From Dyadobacter sp. CY343 (lineage in GTDB: Bacteria > Bacteroidota > Bacteroidia > Cytophagales > Spirosomataceae): a DNA stretch of 64,000 bases. The stretch is from NCBI RefSeq assembly GCF_021390335.1, contig NZ_JAJUXK010000007.1, positions 336,248 through 400,247 on the forward strand, in the 5' to 3' direction. This document shows, in pieces, positions 32,143 to 41,625 of this stretch. The translations under genes and the position numbers were made by a program. The stretch's first letter is position 1; every line of letters starts with the position of its first letter. The notes beneath the pieces were generated by a model. That model did not search any database. It was not told the DNA's origin and worked only from the letters and a program-made list of their open reading frames with translations.

Positions 32143-32595
32143 TTAGGATGCTGCCGCAATTTTTCGGAAATGATTTGCAACGTATAATGACGCCAAAAGA
32201 ACAGCAGCTGGAACGCCTTCGTTGGCTAGTTCACCATCAGGTTTCCACCAGCTTGTCGATTTAAATCCGGCACTATCTTCTTCGTTCTTGACGGTCCAAT
32301 TCCGCATGGTCCATGAATCGAACTGCCACTTAAAGTTTTGCCCGCTATAAGTAATGGTAGCAGTGCCTTTGAGGTAACGAAATTGCAGTTGACCTAGAAC
32401 CTTCTGCCCCTCAATATCAGTGATATCGATTGCTTTTTTCCAAAATCCCTGGGATTTGAATCTGAGCATATTACCATCCAATTCTCCGTATCCTTCTTCT
32501 TTCCAAGAGCTTGTTTTCAATATTCCGGCTATTAGTTTTCCTCTGAAAATCCTGCATTCGGTGCCGGTAAAATTGGATTTGCAGATTAATGACAT
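32143..32595 (-). CDS. Small protein of unknown function (LURP-one/tubby-like shape)
   Basis: The 150-residue protein has no signal peptide or membrane segment. It reads as a series of strands with many Trp and Lys (KTSSWKEEGYGELDGNMLRF, then GQLQFRYLKGTATITYSGQN, FKWQFDSWTMRNWTVKNE) and ends in a helix (AVLLASLYVANHFRKIAAAS). The strand pattern with a final hydrophobic helix resembles LURP-one/scramblase-like tubby folds; that is a shape impression and not a family match. It lies 39 bases after the membrane-TPR gene and 13 bases before the ABC gene, so it is probably translated from the same transcript. Confidence 0.7.
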   Translation of the reverse strand: MSLICKSNFTGTECRIFRGKLIAGILKTSSWKEEGYGELDGNMLRFKSQGFWKKAIDITDIEGQKVLGQLQFRYLKGTATITYSGQNFKWQFDSWTMRNWTVKNEEDSAGFKSTSWWKPDGELANEGVPAAVLLASLYVANHFRKIAAAS

Positions 32596-32634
32596 TGTTG
32601 ATGAAGTGTAATTACAGATAACTAAAATATCAAA

Positions 32635-35298
32635 TCACTGAAATTCCGCCCGCCGTTTTTCGATAAGTGCCTGCATAGGCTGATAGCGGCTCACAAATTG
32701 CTGATAGTCGGCAGGCGTCGCATATTGTTTTACCTTCTCTTCGCCCTCTTTGGCCTGCCCGGTCAAACCCTGTTCCAGACTGAGATATGCATATTGCTCC
32801 CATAATCGAAAATCGTATTCGTTATATGCGAGTGCATTCAGTACTAAATTATATGCTTTGTCAGTCTGCTTTTTCCCTCTAAAATAGGTCGATGCAGCTG
32901 ATATTGTCTGTGCATTGAAAGGGTTAGTATCAATTGCTTTTCGAAAATTAGCCTCAGTTGGTGACTGTAATGCGACTTTCAGTAAAGAATCCGTTGGCGA
33001 TTTCGGTTTTACGCCGGAAAAAAGACTTTGTTTTAATTTTTCAATGGCCGGATTGTTCTCTTTCTCCTGGATTTTATCGAGCAAAATCACTGCAATCTCT
33101 TTTTTATCGTAAAGCGCATTTGCAACTGCCATTCCAATTATCCCTTCCAAACCCTCTACAACTGACAGATTTTCAATTGCTTTTTCATATAACCCTAGCT
33201 GCAAAAACCAGTGGCCCAGCACTTTATGATATTGGTCGCTCTTCTCTTCCTCGTCCGAAGATAACGCTGTGAGAGACTGCAAAGCCCGAAGTTTGTCGCC
33301 GCTGTAAAACTGAGGATACAATGCAGCCCAGGTTAAATCCTTTGAAAGAACGGGATTCTTACCTGCTAACTGTGTCAGCAGTTTTGCAGGAGCAGTATCG
33401 GATCTTGCCTGATTGACAGCATAGTTTAATAAATAAGCCGAAGCAGACACGCTCAGAAGCGAATCGGCAGGAACTGCGCTGGTATTGAAATCCTGCTTGG
33501 CGAACTGTTGCCTCAGGTTTTGAACTGCCAGCCAGTTTGCCTCCCACGACAGATATTTATATTTCTCGGTATTAGAAGAAAGTGAATCTAACAAACCTGA
33601 ATCAGTGTTTTTTGCTAAAATCGCCAATAAGTTCGTTGCCGGAATTTCCGGACGTTTTGTATTCACCTGCGCCTTTTCAATATAGTAGTACGCAGAATCG
33701 GCCACATTTGTTTTGGAATAGAGCATTCCCAGATTATTAAGCAATTCTCCACTTTTAGGAAAATGACCAATACCCTCCTGTAAACTATGAACGGCGTCGA
33801 AAAACAGGTTTTCCTGGATCAATATCCCGCTCAAACCTGCGTAAGCCTGGGCAGACGGATTTTTCAATAAAGCCTGCCGAAAGTAAAATGCAGCCGCAGT
33901 GGGATCTCCCTGCCGGATCGCCAGCGACGCGAGTGAATAGTTGGATTTATGGTTTTGAAATTCCTGCTGCAAAGCCAGCTTGTAGTATTGCTCCGAAAGT
34001 GTAAATTCCTCAGTAGCAGCGTGAAGATCCCCCACTCCATTAAAATATCCTGCGATCGCCTGATTAACCGGTAAAAGCTTTTGAATAAAAATAAGAATTA
34101 CAAAACCAGCAAAACCAAACAACCGCGTCTGTGTTAGTCCAAATCGGAGCGGCTTGTAAAGAACTTTGTGGACCGCGAGTTTTTGTTTAAAAAGAGGATA
34201 GAAATTGATTAGAACATAGAAAAGGAACAAAACGCCCATTGCAAGCTGTCCCTGCACGACCACATCTTCCAAAGCTTCCAGCACGGGATCATTTGCTGTA
34301 CCCGCCATAAGTGCCGTAAATGCAGCGGCTATCATGAACATTCCTGCGTAAATCCAAAATCCGGCGCTCCTGAACGGAAGCAAGCTGCCCATTGAATCCG
34401 CTCTGCGGCGAAATCCCCAGATCCCCAAAATGCCCGCCGCTAGCGCCAGAAAAACGGGACTTACCAATGTGAGATCCCAGTTGATTTGTCGGGTGTTTCG
34501 CAGAAAAATCAGCAGTAACAGCAGCAGGTACAATATTGAAATGACAATAAAATTGATCAATCCGGTACTTCCTTTTCTCATGGAACCGCTGGTACTCAGC
34601 CACACTAAGCCGGCCATGATTTCGGTAGAAGAAATGAGGAGAAAAAGGACTGTCAGGATCAGCCAGAATGGAAATGAGTAACTGGCGGCTGTCAGAGCCG
34701 GAAAAGGTACCTCAGACATCGTCCAAGTAAGGAAAACCAGAATACAGGACGCAACCAGCAAACCTGTAATCCGCATAGCAATACCCGCTTCCGGCTTAAA
34801 TGCGTGGAAATAATAAGTAGCGCCGCCATAAACGAGTACAGTGACCAGAAACAAAAACTTGCTCTCCGTATCAGCGACAGCCAGCATTTCCAGCCGGGCA
34901 AAACCGAGGAATAGGATAAAAATGACCATTCCTGCCAGGTACCAGAATCTGGATAAAGTTGTCAGTCCGGCCAAAATGAGGCAAAGCCCGACTATCGCAA
35001 AAATCCAGAAGACACGGAAAGTGAGGTGATCCACTTCCATGACCGACGCCATTAAGCTTTCATTCACCAGGTGTGTCGGCGTAGAAACGCCATATTGCCA
35101 GCTGCCCAGCTGCAATATGTCCACAACCGCACTCACTTCCGAGAGTTCGCTAATTACATTCCAGCGAATGACATTATCGAGCGGATCAATGCACTTGAGT
35201 ACAAAAAACGCAATTGCTAAAAACAAAACGGTCAGCGCCGCAAGCGCCATTCTGCGCTCCGAAACTGACCAAACCTTCCAGAAAAATAATTCCTTCAT
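32635..35298 (-). CDS. Membrane protein with C-terminal TPR domain (887 residues)
   Basis: The first half (about residues 15-440) has about ten or more hydrophobic helices (ALAALTVLFLAIAFFVL, then FILFLGFARLEML and later segments up to LFGFAGFVILIFIQKLL). The second half is a superhelix of tetratricopeptide repeats: DLHAATEEFTLSEQYYKLAL, GDPTAAAFYFRQALLKNPSA, ELLNNLGMLYSKTNVADSAY. A membrane domain with a large TPR tail is seen in O-antigen-polymerase-like and gliding-type envelope proteins, but no named family is clear. It heads a three-gene run on the minus strand with the small unknown protein and the ABC ATPase; the ATPase could be its energy source. That link is inferred from position only. 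Confidence 0.8.
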   Translation of the reverse strand: MKELFFWKVWSVSERRMALAALTVLFLAIAFFVLKCIDPLDNVIRWNVISELSEVSAVVDILQLGSWQYGVSTPTHLVNESLMASVMEVDHLTFRVFWIFAIVGLCLILAGLTTLSRFWYLAGMVIFILFLGFARLEMLAVADTESKFLFLVTVLVYGGATYYFHAFKPEAGIAMRITGLLVASCILVFLTWTMSEVPFPALTAASYSFPFWLILTVLFLLISSTEIMAGLVWLSTSGSMRKGSTGLINFIVISILYLLLLLLIFLRNTRQINWDLTLVSPVFLALAAGILGIWGFRRRADSMGSLLPFRSAGFWIYAGMFMIAAAFTALMAGTANDPVLEALEDVVVQGQLAMGVLFLFYVLINFYPLFKQKLAVHKVLYKPLRFGLTQTRLFGFAGFVILIFIQKLLPVNQAIAGYFNGVGDLHAATEEFTLSEQYYKLALQQEFQNHKSNYSLASLAIRQGDPTAAAFYFRQALLKNPSAQAYAGLSGILIQENLFFDAVHSLQEGIGHFPKSGELLNNLGMLYSKTNVADSAYYYIEKAQVNTKRPEIPATNLLAILAKNTDSGLLDSLSSNTEKYKYLSWEANWLAVQNLRQQFAKQDFNTSAVPADSLLSVSASAYLLNYAVNQARSDTAPAKLLTQLAGKNPVLSKDLTWAALYPQFYSGDKLRALQSLTALSSDEEEKSDQYHKVLGHWFLQLGLYEKAIENLSVVEGLEGIIGMAVANALYDKKEIAVILLDKIQEKENNPAIEKLKQSLFSGVKPKSPTDSLLKVALQSPTEANFRKAIDTNPFNAQTISAASTYFRGKKQTDKAYNLVLNALAYNEYDFRLWEQYAYLSLEQGLTGQAKEGEEKVKQYATPADYQQFVSRYQPMQALIEKRRAEFQ

Positions 35299-35555
35299 AT
35301 TAACGATTAACCTGCTCTGAGAACGCGGAATTGTAAAGATCCGTTTTAATCAAACGAAAAACTCAGCAACCTGTTATTTCAACCAGATCGGCTGTTGCAA
35401 GTAATTCAAGTGCATTGGCGAGATTGGCTGTGAAAATATCTTGTAGCTTTCCCTGATCAGATTTGTCACCATAATTACTTATTGCTAAATGCAAATAACA
35501 GTAACATTGTCCCTCCCTTTTCTAAAAAATATCCAATAAATCACTTTATGTCTTC
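35299..35555. other. Gene-free stretch upstream of atpD
   Basis: I see no ORF of coding character, repeat or RNA gene here. The DNA is A+T-rich and separates the divergent membrane-TPR gene and the atpDC promoter. The minus-strand gene needs a promoter in it, but I find no clear TAnnTTTG match. Confidence 0.5.
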
Positions 35556-35586
35556 TTGGTACTGACCAAATTATCCTATACTTTTG
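35556..35586 (+). promoter_or_regulatory. Promoter of atpDC
   Basis: TTG at 35556-35558, 20 bases, then TACTTTTG at 35579-35586, a near-perfect Bacteroidota promoter. The start codon is 43 bases downstream. Confidence 0.78.
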
Positions 35587-35628
35587 CGGTCTGAAAAAAA
35601 CCTCATTAGAGATAATCAAAATCATATA

Positions 35629-37143
35629 ATGGCAAACGAGACAAACATAGGAAAAATTACGCAGGTAATTGGTCCCGTTGTAGACGTATCATTTGAAGAT
35701 AGCGGAAGCATTCCATCTATCCTCGATGCGTTAGAAGTCATCAAACCAAACGGTTCGAAAGTAGTTCTTGAGTGCCAGCAGCACTTGGGCGAAGACCGTA
35801 TCCGTACCATCGCGATGGACAGTACCGAAGGTATGCAGCGCGGAATGGCAGTAAGGCCGCTTGGTGCGCCTATTAAAATGCCAATCGGTGAAGGAATTAA
35901 AGGTCGTCTTTTCAATGTAATCGGTGAAGCGATCGATGGACTTACGCCTTTGGATACTACAAACGGTATCTCGATTCACCGCTCAGCTCCGAAATTTGAA
36001 GAGCTGGCGACTTCAACCGAAATCCTTTTTACGGGTATCAAAGTAATCGATTTGCTTGCTCCTTATGTAAAAGGCGGTAAAATCGGTTTGTTCGGTGGTG
36101 CCGGTGTTGGTAAAACCGTTTTGATCCAGGAATTGATCAACAATATTGCAAAAGCCTACGCTGGTCTTTCAGTATTCGCCGGAGTTGGAGAACGTACCCG
36201 TGAAGGAAATGACCTGATGCGTGAAATGATTGAAGCCGGTATCATTAAATACGGCGACGAATTCAAGCACAGCATGGAAGAAGGCGGCTGGGATATTTCA
36301 AAAGTGGATTATAATACTTTGAAAGACTCACAGGCAACTTTCGTTTTCGGACAAATGAACGAGCCTCCCGGCGCACGTGCACGTGTTGCATTGTCAGGTT
36401 TGACTATGGCGGAATATTTCCGTGATGGTGACGGCGAAGGTCAGGGTCGTGATATTCTTTTCTTTATTGACAATATCTTCCGTTTTACACAAGCTGGTTC
36501 AGAGGTATCCGCTCTTTTGGGACGTATGCCGTCTGCGGTAGGTTACCAGCCTACACTTGCTACTGAAATGGGTCAGATGCAGGAACGCATTACCTCAACA
36601 AAACGTGGTTCTATCACATCTGTACAAGCGGTTTACGTACCTGCGGATGACTTGACTGACCCTGCTCCTGCAACAACATTTGCCCACTTGGACGCGACTA
36701 CGGTACTAAGCCGTAAAGTTTCTGAAAAAGGTATCTACCCTGCGGTGGATCCATTGGATTCAGCTTCACGTATTTTGAATGCTGAAACTTTGGGTGCTGA
36801 GCACTACGATTGCGCACAGCGCGTAAAAAATATTTTGCAACGCTACAAAGAATTGCAGGATATCATCGCGATTTTGGGTATGGAAGAACTTTCTGACGAA
36901 GATAAGCTGGTTGTGTCCCGCGCTCGTCGTGTTGAACGTTTCTTGTCGCAGCCATTCTTCGTAGCTGAGCAGTTCACCGGTTTGAAAGGAACTTTGGTAG
37001 ATATTAACGATACCATCAAAGGATTCAACTTGATCATGGACGGAGCTTATGACCACCTTCCTGAAATGGCATTCAACCTGGTTGGAACCATCGAAGATGC
37101 GCAGGCAAAAGGAGAAAAAATGCTTGCAGAAGCAACAAGATAG
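35629..37143 (+). CDS. atpD: ATP synthase F1 subunit beta
   Basis: The catalytic subunit of F1Fo ATP synthase, 504 residues from ATG 35629. It has GKITQVIGPVVDVSFED at the N-terminus, the P-loop GLFGGAGVGKTVLIQELI near residue 150, VFAGVGERTREGNDL with the catalytic glutamate, GQMNEPPGARARVALSGLT, ILFFIDNIFRFTQAGSEVSA and GMEELSDEDKLVV (DELSEED-like segment, here EELSDED). The longer frame from 35584 lies in the promoter and is rejected. Only atpC follows; the other ATP synthase genes are not in the window, which matches the split arrangement known in Bacteroidota. Confidence 0.97.
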   Translation: MANETNIGKITQVIGPVVDVSFEDSGSIPSILDALEVIKPNGSKVVLECQQHLGEDRIRTIAMDSTEGMQRGMAVRPLGAPIKMPIGEGIKGRLFNVIGEAIDGLTPLDTTNGISIHRSAPKFEELATSTEILFTGIKVIDLLAPYVKGGKIGLFGGAGVGKTVLIQELINNIAKAYAGLSVFAGVGERTREGNDLMREMIEAGIIKYGDEFKHSMEEGGWDISKVDYNTLKDSQATFVFGQMNEPPGARARVALSGLTMAEYFRDGDGEGQGRDILFFIDNIFRFTQAGSEVSALLGRMPSAVGYQPTLATEMGQMQERITSTKRGSITSVQAVYVPADDLTDPAPATTFAHLDATTVLSRKVSEKGIYPAVDPLDSASRILNAETLGAEHYDCAQRVKNILQRYKELQDIIAILGMEELSDEDKLVVSRARRVERFLSQPFFVAEQFTGLKGTLVDINDTIKGFNLIMDGAYDHLPEMAFNLVGTIEDAQAKGEKMLAEATR

Positions 37144-37155
37144 TTTAATAAGTCT

Positions 37156-37236
37156 ATGAGTTCATGAGTCAATGAGTTTAACTCATGAACCGCAAAGCGG
37201 ACGCTTTTAACTCATAAACTCTTGACTCATAAACTC
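37156..37236 (+). repeat. Long imperfect hairpin between atpD and atpC
   Basis: The left arm (37156-37180) and right arm (37210-37236) are nearly complementary, built from the units GAGTTCATGAGTC / GACTCATAAACTC. A small CCGC-AAA-GCGG hairpin sits in the loop. No U-tract follows, so it is not a terminator. In the mRNA it would separate the two coding regions and may set the atpD:atpC ratio by stability or processing. Confidence 0.65.
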
Positions 37237-37242
37237 CCAAAA

Positions 37243-37485
37243 ATGCATTTAGAAATAATTACCCCAGATAAGAAGGTTTTTGCCGGAGAGGCGAATTCCG
37301 TGACGTTACCGGGTTCAGAAGGCCAATTTCAGGTTCTAAACCGTCACGCGCCGCTTGTAAGTACATTAGGGAAAGGCGACGTGGTGATCGATACAGGTGC
37401 TGCAAAGCAAACCTACGTGATCGACGGCGGTGTAGTAGAAGTGCTTAATAACAAAGTATTGGTACTCGCGGAGGCGATTCTGTAA
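37243..37485 (+). CDS. atpC: ATP synthase F1 subunit epsilon (short)
   Basis: The 80-residue product from ATG 37243 is the N-terminal beta-sandwich domain of subunit epsilon: MHLEIITPDKKVFAGEANSV, then LPGSEGQFQVLNRHAPLVST and TYVIDGGVVEVLNNKVLVLA. The C-terminal helical hairpin that inhibits ATP hydrolysis in longer homologues is missing, as in other Bacteroidota. The subunit links the F1 head to the Fo rotor. An upstream in-frame start at 37222 lies in the intergenic hairpin. A strong terminator ends the atpDC unit. Confidence 0.95.
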   Translation: MHLEIITPDKKVFAGEANSVTLPGSEGQFQVLNRHAPLVSTLGKGDVVIDTGAAKQTYVIDGGVVEVLNNKVLVLAEAIL

Positions 37486-37506
37486 TATAGATTTAAGAGT
37501 TTGTAA

Positions 37507-37543
37507 AAAGCAGAAACTGGAAACGGTTTCTGCTTTTTTTTTT
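37507..37543 (+). terminator. Terminator of atpDC
   Basis: AAAGCAGAAAC pairs with GTTTCTGCTTT around TGGAAACG, followed by an uninterrupted T tract. Confidence 0.92.
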
Positions 37544-37698
37544 GTGATCAGGCACATACAAAGTCATTGGCTTCGATAATGATTTAAGTTCATACCAGCC
37601 GATCCGCGTCATTGCTTTGTATTTCAGTAAGAATATGTAAGTTACAAAAAGGAAAAGTTTTCATATTTTCGGAAGGTACAATCCTTCACTTCCAAAAG

Positions 37699-39033
37699 AT
37701 GACACAACCGGCTGCCAAAAACGGACTATTGAAAATTCTGGGGGTTGGGTTTGGCATCGCGGTAACCGTGGGCGGGACAATCGGCACCGGCATTCTTCGG
37801 AAGCCCGGCCCGATTGCAGAGCAACTTGGCGAACCGTGGCTTATTATGGCCCTTTGGGCAGCGGTAAGTTTGTATGCTTTTTTGGGAACGCTTTGCACGA
37901 TCGAACTCGGCACCTCAGTCCCGAAAGCCGGCGCCTGGTACGTGTATGCGCAACGAGCATTCGGCAACTATGCTGGCTTTGTGGTAGGAATCAATAGCTG
38001 GCTCGGAACCTGCTCTGCGCTGGGTTTTGGTGTGTACACGATGAGCGAATACCTTGCACTCCTCATTCCGGGGTTAGCCGGTGCGGAACCTTATCTCGCT
38101 GCTGCTATTTTATTGGTACTCAGCGGAATTCACTGGATCGGACTGGCGCTTGCGAGCAGCTTTCAGAACATTATGAGTGTTTTGAAAGGGATCGGACTTT
38201 TTGTTTTTGTGGCGGTTTGCTATATCTATGGGGATGAAGTTTCGGCTGAGCAAATGCAGAGTACTACCAGTCAGATTCTGGCGACAGGCAGCTGGATCGC
38301 GCCGGTTATCTTCTCGCTTCAAGCGATTTTTTACACTTATGACGGGTGGCATACAGCAGCATATTTCTCGGAAGAAGATAAAGATCCTTCTAAAAATCTA
38401 CCCAAATCCATGATTGGCGGCGTTTTACTGATCATCGCCATCTACCTGCTGTGCAATATGGCGATCCTGTACATTTTGCCAATGGACGAACTGGCCCAAT
38501 CGAAGCTGGCTGCGGCAGATGCGATACGACTGATATTCGGGGAAGGTTCTGGTAAAATTGTCACGCTATTTTTAATGATATCCATATTGGGAATCGTGAA
38601 TGCGCAACTGCTATTTAATCCACGCGTACTCTATTCCATGAGCCGCGACGGGCTGTTTCTACCTGCCGGGACAAATGTAAACCGCGGAGGAACGCCGGCA
38701 GTCGCAATGCTGATCACCTCGGGAGTCGCTATTTTATTGATACTAATAGGAAAAGAAGCCACCGAAAAGTTGTCCGATATTGCGACTTTCTTTTTTGTGC
38801 TGGGCTACACTTCCGGCTTTGCCTCCCTACTCGCACTTCGCCGTAAAGAACCTTCGCTGCCCCGCCCGTGGAAAGTGCCGGCTTATCCCCTTTTACCCGT
38901 TATTATGCTGATCTGCTCACTCGCATTTTTAGTAGGCGCAGTGATACAGGATTTAGGAAGTAGTCAATATGCTTTGCTTTTTTTAGTGATCAGTTATCCT
39001 GCCTATCTTTTAGTCAGGAGAGCAAACCGTTAA
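37699..39033 (+). CDS. APC family amino acid permease
   Basis: The 444-residue inner-membrane protein from ATG 37699 has about twelve membrane helices. The first helix carries the broken-helix substrate-binding motif of the APC superfamily (GVGFGIAVTVGGTIGTGILR). Further characteristic parts are VPKAGAWYVYAQRAFGNYAG and YTYDGWHTAAYFSEEDKDPS in the region of helix 6, and PKSMIGGVLLIIAIYLLCNM. It should take up amino acids or polyamines by symport; the substrate is not predictable. The open frame to 37612 is rejected because those residues are polar and unconserved. It precedes the TonB-plug gene by 25 bases. Confidence 0.9.
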   Translation: MTQPAAKNGLLKILGVGFGIAVTVGGTIGTGILRKPGPIAEQLGEPWLIMALWAAVSLYAFLGTLCTIELGTSVPKAGAWYVYAQRAFGNYAGFVVGINSWLGTCSALGFGVYTMSEYLALLIPGLAGAEPYLAAAILLVLSGIHWIGLALASSFQNIMSVLKGIGLFVFVAVCYIYGDEVSAEQMQSTTSQILATGSWIAPVIFSLQAIFYTYDGWHTAAYFSEEDKDPSKNLPKSMIGGVLLIIAIYLLCNMAILYILPMDELAQSKLAAADAIRLIFGEGSGKIVTLFLMISILGIVNAQLLFNPRVLYSMSRDGLFLPAGTNVNRGGTPAVAMLITSGVAILLILIGKEATEKLSDIATFFFVLGYTSGFASLLALRRKEPSLPRPWKVPAYPLLPVIMLICSLAFLVGAVIQDLGSSQYALLFLVISYPAYLLVRRANR

Positions 39034-39058
39034 TTATCAGCGATATAAATAATATTCA

Positions 39059-41482
39059 ATGCGTAATACCACCTTCAAAATTTCCGGCATTATCCTGCTT
39101 TGTACCCTTCTTGCTGCTTTTCAATTGGCGGAAGAAGATTTTACAAAAATGATCTCAGGAAAACTTGAGAAATACAGGCAAACGTATCCCGTCGAGAAAG
39201 CATATCTGCATCTGGATAAACCTTACTATATGTCGGGAGACACATTATGGTATCAGGCTTATTTGGTTGAAGGCTCGCTGCACTTTGCAGATAGCGCGAG
39301 TAATTTATTATATGTTGATCTGATCGAGCAACGTACCGGTAAAAACCTGGCAGTCAAGCGAACACGTTTGGAAGCAGGTGTCGGAAACGGGGAAATTGTG
39401 CTCGCAGACTCTATTCCTCCCGGCGCGTACACGATCCGCGCCTACACCAACTGGATGCGCAATGCACCTGAGGATTTTTTCTTTCAAAAAAATATCTTCA
39501 TTTACGATCCGAAAGGAAGTGCGCCTGCGCCGGTCGCCGGCAAAATCGACCTGCAATTCTTTCCCGAAGGCGGCGAGCTGGTGGCGGAATCTTCCACGCG
39601 GATTGCTTACAAGGCATTGAATGCTAGCGGATTAGGCCAGGATGTGAGAGGCTTTATTTTAGATCAGAATAAGGATACTATCGCTTCCTTCAAAAGCGAC
39701 CATCTGGGAATGGGCAGGATACAGTTTTCGGCTAAATCCGGCGCAACCTATTCGGCATTTTTATGGGCAGAAAATGGAAATGCGAGTGAATATCCGTTTC
39801 CGGAAGTGAAGGAAACGGGATATACTCTGATTGCAGATAATGTATCCAGTCCATTGAAAACCAGGATCATGGCTTATGCGAAAGTGCCGGGTAAAAGTGA
39901 GATTCCTGTGCATGTAGTCGGTCATTCCCGCGGGATAGTCGCATTTGTTGCCAAAGGCAAGATTGGCAGCAGAGGCTTGATGATCCAGGTTCCAAATGCC
40001 GACCTGCCCGACGGGATTACGCACCTCACGCTATTTAATGACGAAAACAAACCGGTTTCGGAGCGGCTTATCTTTATAGACCATGGCCACAAGCTCCGGG
40101 TAGGAATAGCGCCTTCGAAGAATGCATTCAAACCACGTGAAAAATCGGAAATTGAGATTACCGTGAGCGATTCTTCCGGCAGACCCCTGGAAACAAATCT
40201 ATCCGTTGCAATTACCGACGCGGGACAGATCCAGCAACAGCTTTACGACCAGCATATACTTTCCTATCTACTGCTATCTTCTGATATTAAAGGCTTTATC
40301 GAACGGCCCGGCTATTATTTCGATGAAACCAAGACAGAAAGGAAAATCCACCGGGATATCCTGATGATGACGCAGGGCTGGACGAGATTCGGGTGGGGCG
40401 ACATTTTGCAAGATTCTTTACAACCTCCAAAACGGTTTTTGGAACAGGGAATTACGTTTTCCGGCGAGGTAAAAAGAAATAAAAAGCCAGTCGGAAAAAC
40501 GCCCGTCTCCGTTTATCTGAGCAACGATAGCCTCAGTACATTTCTGACGGCCGAGACTGACGAGCGTGGCCAGTTTTCACTCTACAACCTGATTTTTGAA
40601 GATTCATTGAAAGTGAGAGTCCAGGGAATGAATAAAAAGAACAGCCAGAGCCTTACATTCAGAATATTCCCATTTGAACCACCAAAGGTATCAACTTCAA
40701 AAGGTCCGTATTTCCCCCTTACCGTCGACGGTCGCCTGCTGAGTGATTTTTTGAGAAGAAATGCACAGGATCAGGAGATTGCGCGGAAAATACGGGAGAG
40801 CCGGGAGCGATTATTGCAGGAAGTCACGATCAAGGCGAAGAAACAGGTGCCGCGCGATTCCAGGAAAATTTACGGTACCGCCGATGCATCCATTAAAATG
40901 ACTCCCGAGCTGGTTGGCGGGCGTATGAATATACTGGATGTGCTGGCTGGCAGAGTGGCGGGAGTTCAGGTAGTGGGTTCCGGAATAAATGCATCGGTAT
41001 ATATCCGGGGCAACCGCGGGGAGCCGCAATTTATATTGGATGGAATGCCGGTGGACAAAGATTTCGTTAGCGCGCTGAATGTGAATGATGTCGAATCTAT
41101 TGATGTCTTAAAAGGCGCATCCGCCTCAATTTTTGGTATGGGTGGAGGAAATGGCGTGATCTCGATTTTGACAAAAAGAGGAAATAGTAATTACGACTAT
41201 TCGCAGGATGTGGTTCCGGGGGTCTTGGTTTCTAAAATAGCAGGTTTTCATGTGCCGAAAACTTTCTATTCGCCTGCCTACCCGACAAGTATTAATCAGA
41301 ATGTGAATCCTGACTATCGATCCACGATTTTTTGGGCACCGATGTTGAGGACTGATAAGAATGGGAAAGTCAGGTTACAATACTATAATTCTGACGCTGC
41401 GACCACGGTGGATATCCGCGTAGAGGCGCTGAGTGCGAATGGTATTCCCGGATTCGGCAAATCCACATATTCAGTCAATTAA
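39059..41482 (+). CDS. MG2-type and TonB-plug domain protein without a beta barrel
   Basis: The 807-residue exported protein starts with a signal-like segment (MRNTTFKISGIILLCTLLAA). Residues about 30-150 resemble an alpha-2-macroglobulin MG2 domain (KAYLHLDKPYYMSGDTLWYQ, then PPGAYTIRAYTNWMRN), followed by further Ig-like sections up to 560 (SGEVKRNKKPVGKTPVSVYL). Near 590 comes VTIKAKKQVPRDSRKIYGT and at 610-710 a TonB-dependent-receptor plug domain (ILDVLAGRVAGVQVVGSGIN, then QFILDGMPVDKDF and VESIDVLKGASASIFG). The receptor beta barrel is absent. Such proteins are frequent in Bacteroidota and of unknown role. It is probably co-transcribed with the permease. Confidence 0.85.
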   Translation: MRNTTFKISGIILLCTLLAAFQLAEEDFTKMISGKLEKYRQTYPVEKAYLHLDKPYYMSGDTLWYQAYLVEGSLHFADSASNLLYVDLIEQRTGKNLAVKRTRLEAGVGNGEIVLADSIPPGAYTIRAYTNWMRNAPEDFFFQKNIFIYDPKGSAPAPVAGKIDLQFFPEGGELVAESSTRIAYKALNASGLGQDVRGFILDQNKDTIASFKSDHLGMGRIQFSAKSGATYSAFLWAENGNASEYPFPEVKETGYTLIADNVSSPLKTRIMAYAKVPGKSEIPVHVVGHSRGIVAFVAKGKIGSRGLMIQVPNADLPDGITHLTLFNDENKPVSERLIFIDHGHKLRVGIAPSKNAFKPREKSEIEITVSDSSGRPLETNLSVAITDAGQIQQQLYDQHILSYLLLSSDIKGFIERPGYYFDETKTERKIHRDILMMTQGWTRFGWGDILQDSLQPPKRFLEQGITFSGEVKRNKKPVGKTPVSVYLSNDSLSTFLTAETDERGQFSLYNLIFEDSLKVRVQGMNKKNSQSLTFRIFPFEPPKVSTSKGPYFPLTVDGRLLSDFLRRNAQDQEIARKIRESRERLLQEVTIKAKKQVPRDSRKIYGTADASIKMTPELVGGRMNILDVLAGRVAGVQVVGSGINASVYIRGNRGEPQFILDGMPVDKDFVSALNVNDVESIDVLKGASASIFGMGGGNGVISILTKRGNSNYDYSQDVVPGVLVSKIAGFHVPKTFYSPAYPTSINQNVNPDYRSTIFWAPMLRTDKNGKVRLQYYNSDAATTVDIRVEALSANGIPGFGKSTYSVN

Positions 41483-41487
41483 GGAAC

Positions 41488-41519
41488 AAGAATACTTGCA
41501 TTCCGACGTTAGTATTCTT
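41488..41519 (+). terminator. Weak terminator after the TonB-plug gene
   Basis: AAGAATACT (41488-41496) pairs perfectly with AGTATTCTT (41511-41519); ATTTG follows. The loop is 14 bases and the T tract poor, so termination may be partial. Confidence 0.45.
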
Positions 41520-41560
41520 ATTTGAATGGCGTTTAAAACCAGTTCTGGTGACAAAATTGG

Positions 41561-41568
41561 TAACTTTG
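41561..41568 (+). promoter_or_regulatory. Probable -7 element of the TPR-DUF4292-EnvC operon
   Basis: TAACTTTG matches TAnnTTTG, 57 bases before the TPR gene start. No good -33 element is seen. Confidence 0.4.
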
Positions 41569-41625
41569 TTGTTTACACTGAAATAGCCGGTCACGTCTAG
41601 GAAACTGATGGCATCTGATTGAAAT

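Noticed and set aside
35584..35628. Upstream start for atpD
   Set aside because: It lies in the promoter; the conserved AtpD sequence begins at ATG 35629.
39059..41482. Full TonB-dependent receptor
   Set aside because: A plug domain is present, but the protein ends about 100 residues later, without a barrel, so it is not a SusC-type transporter.
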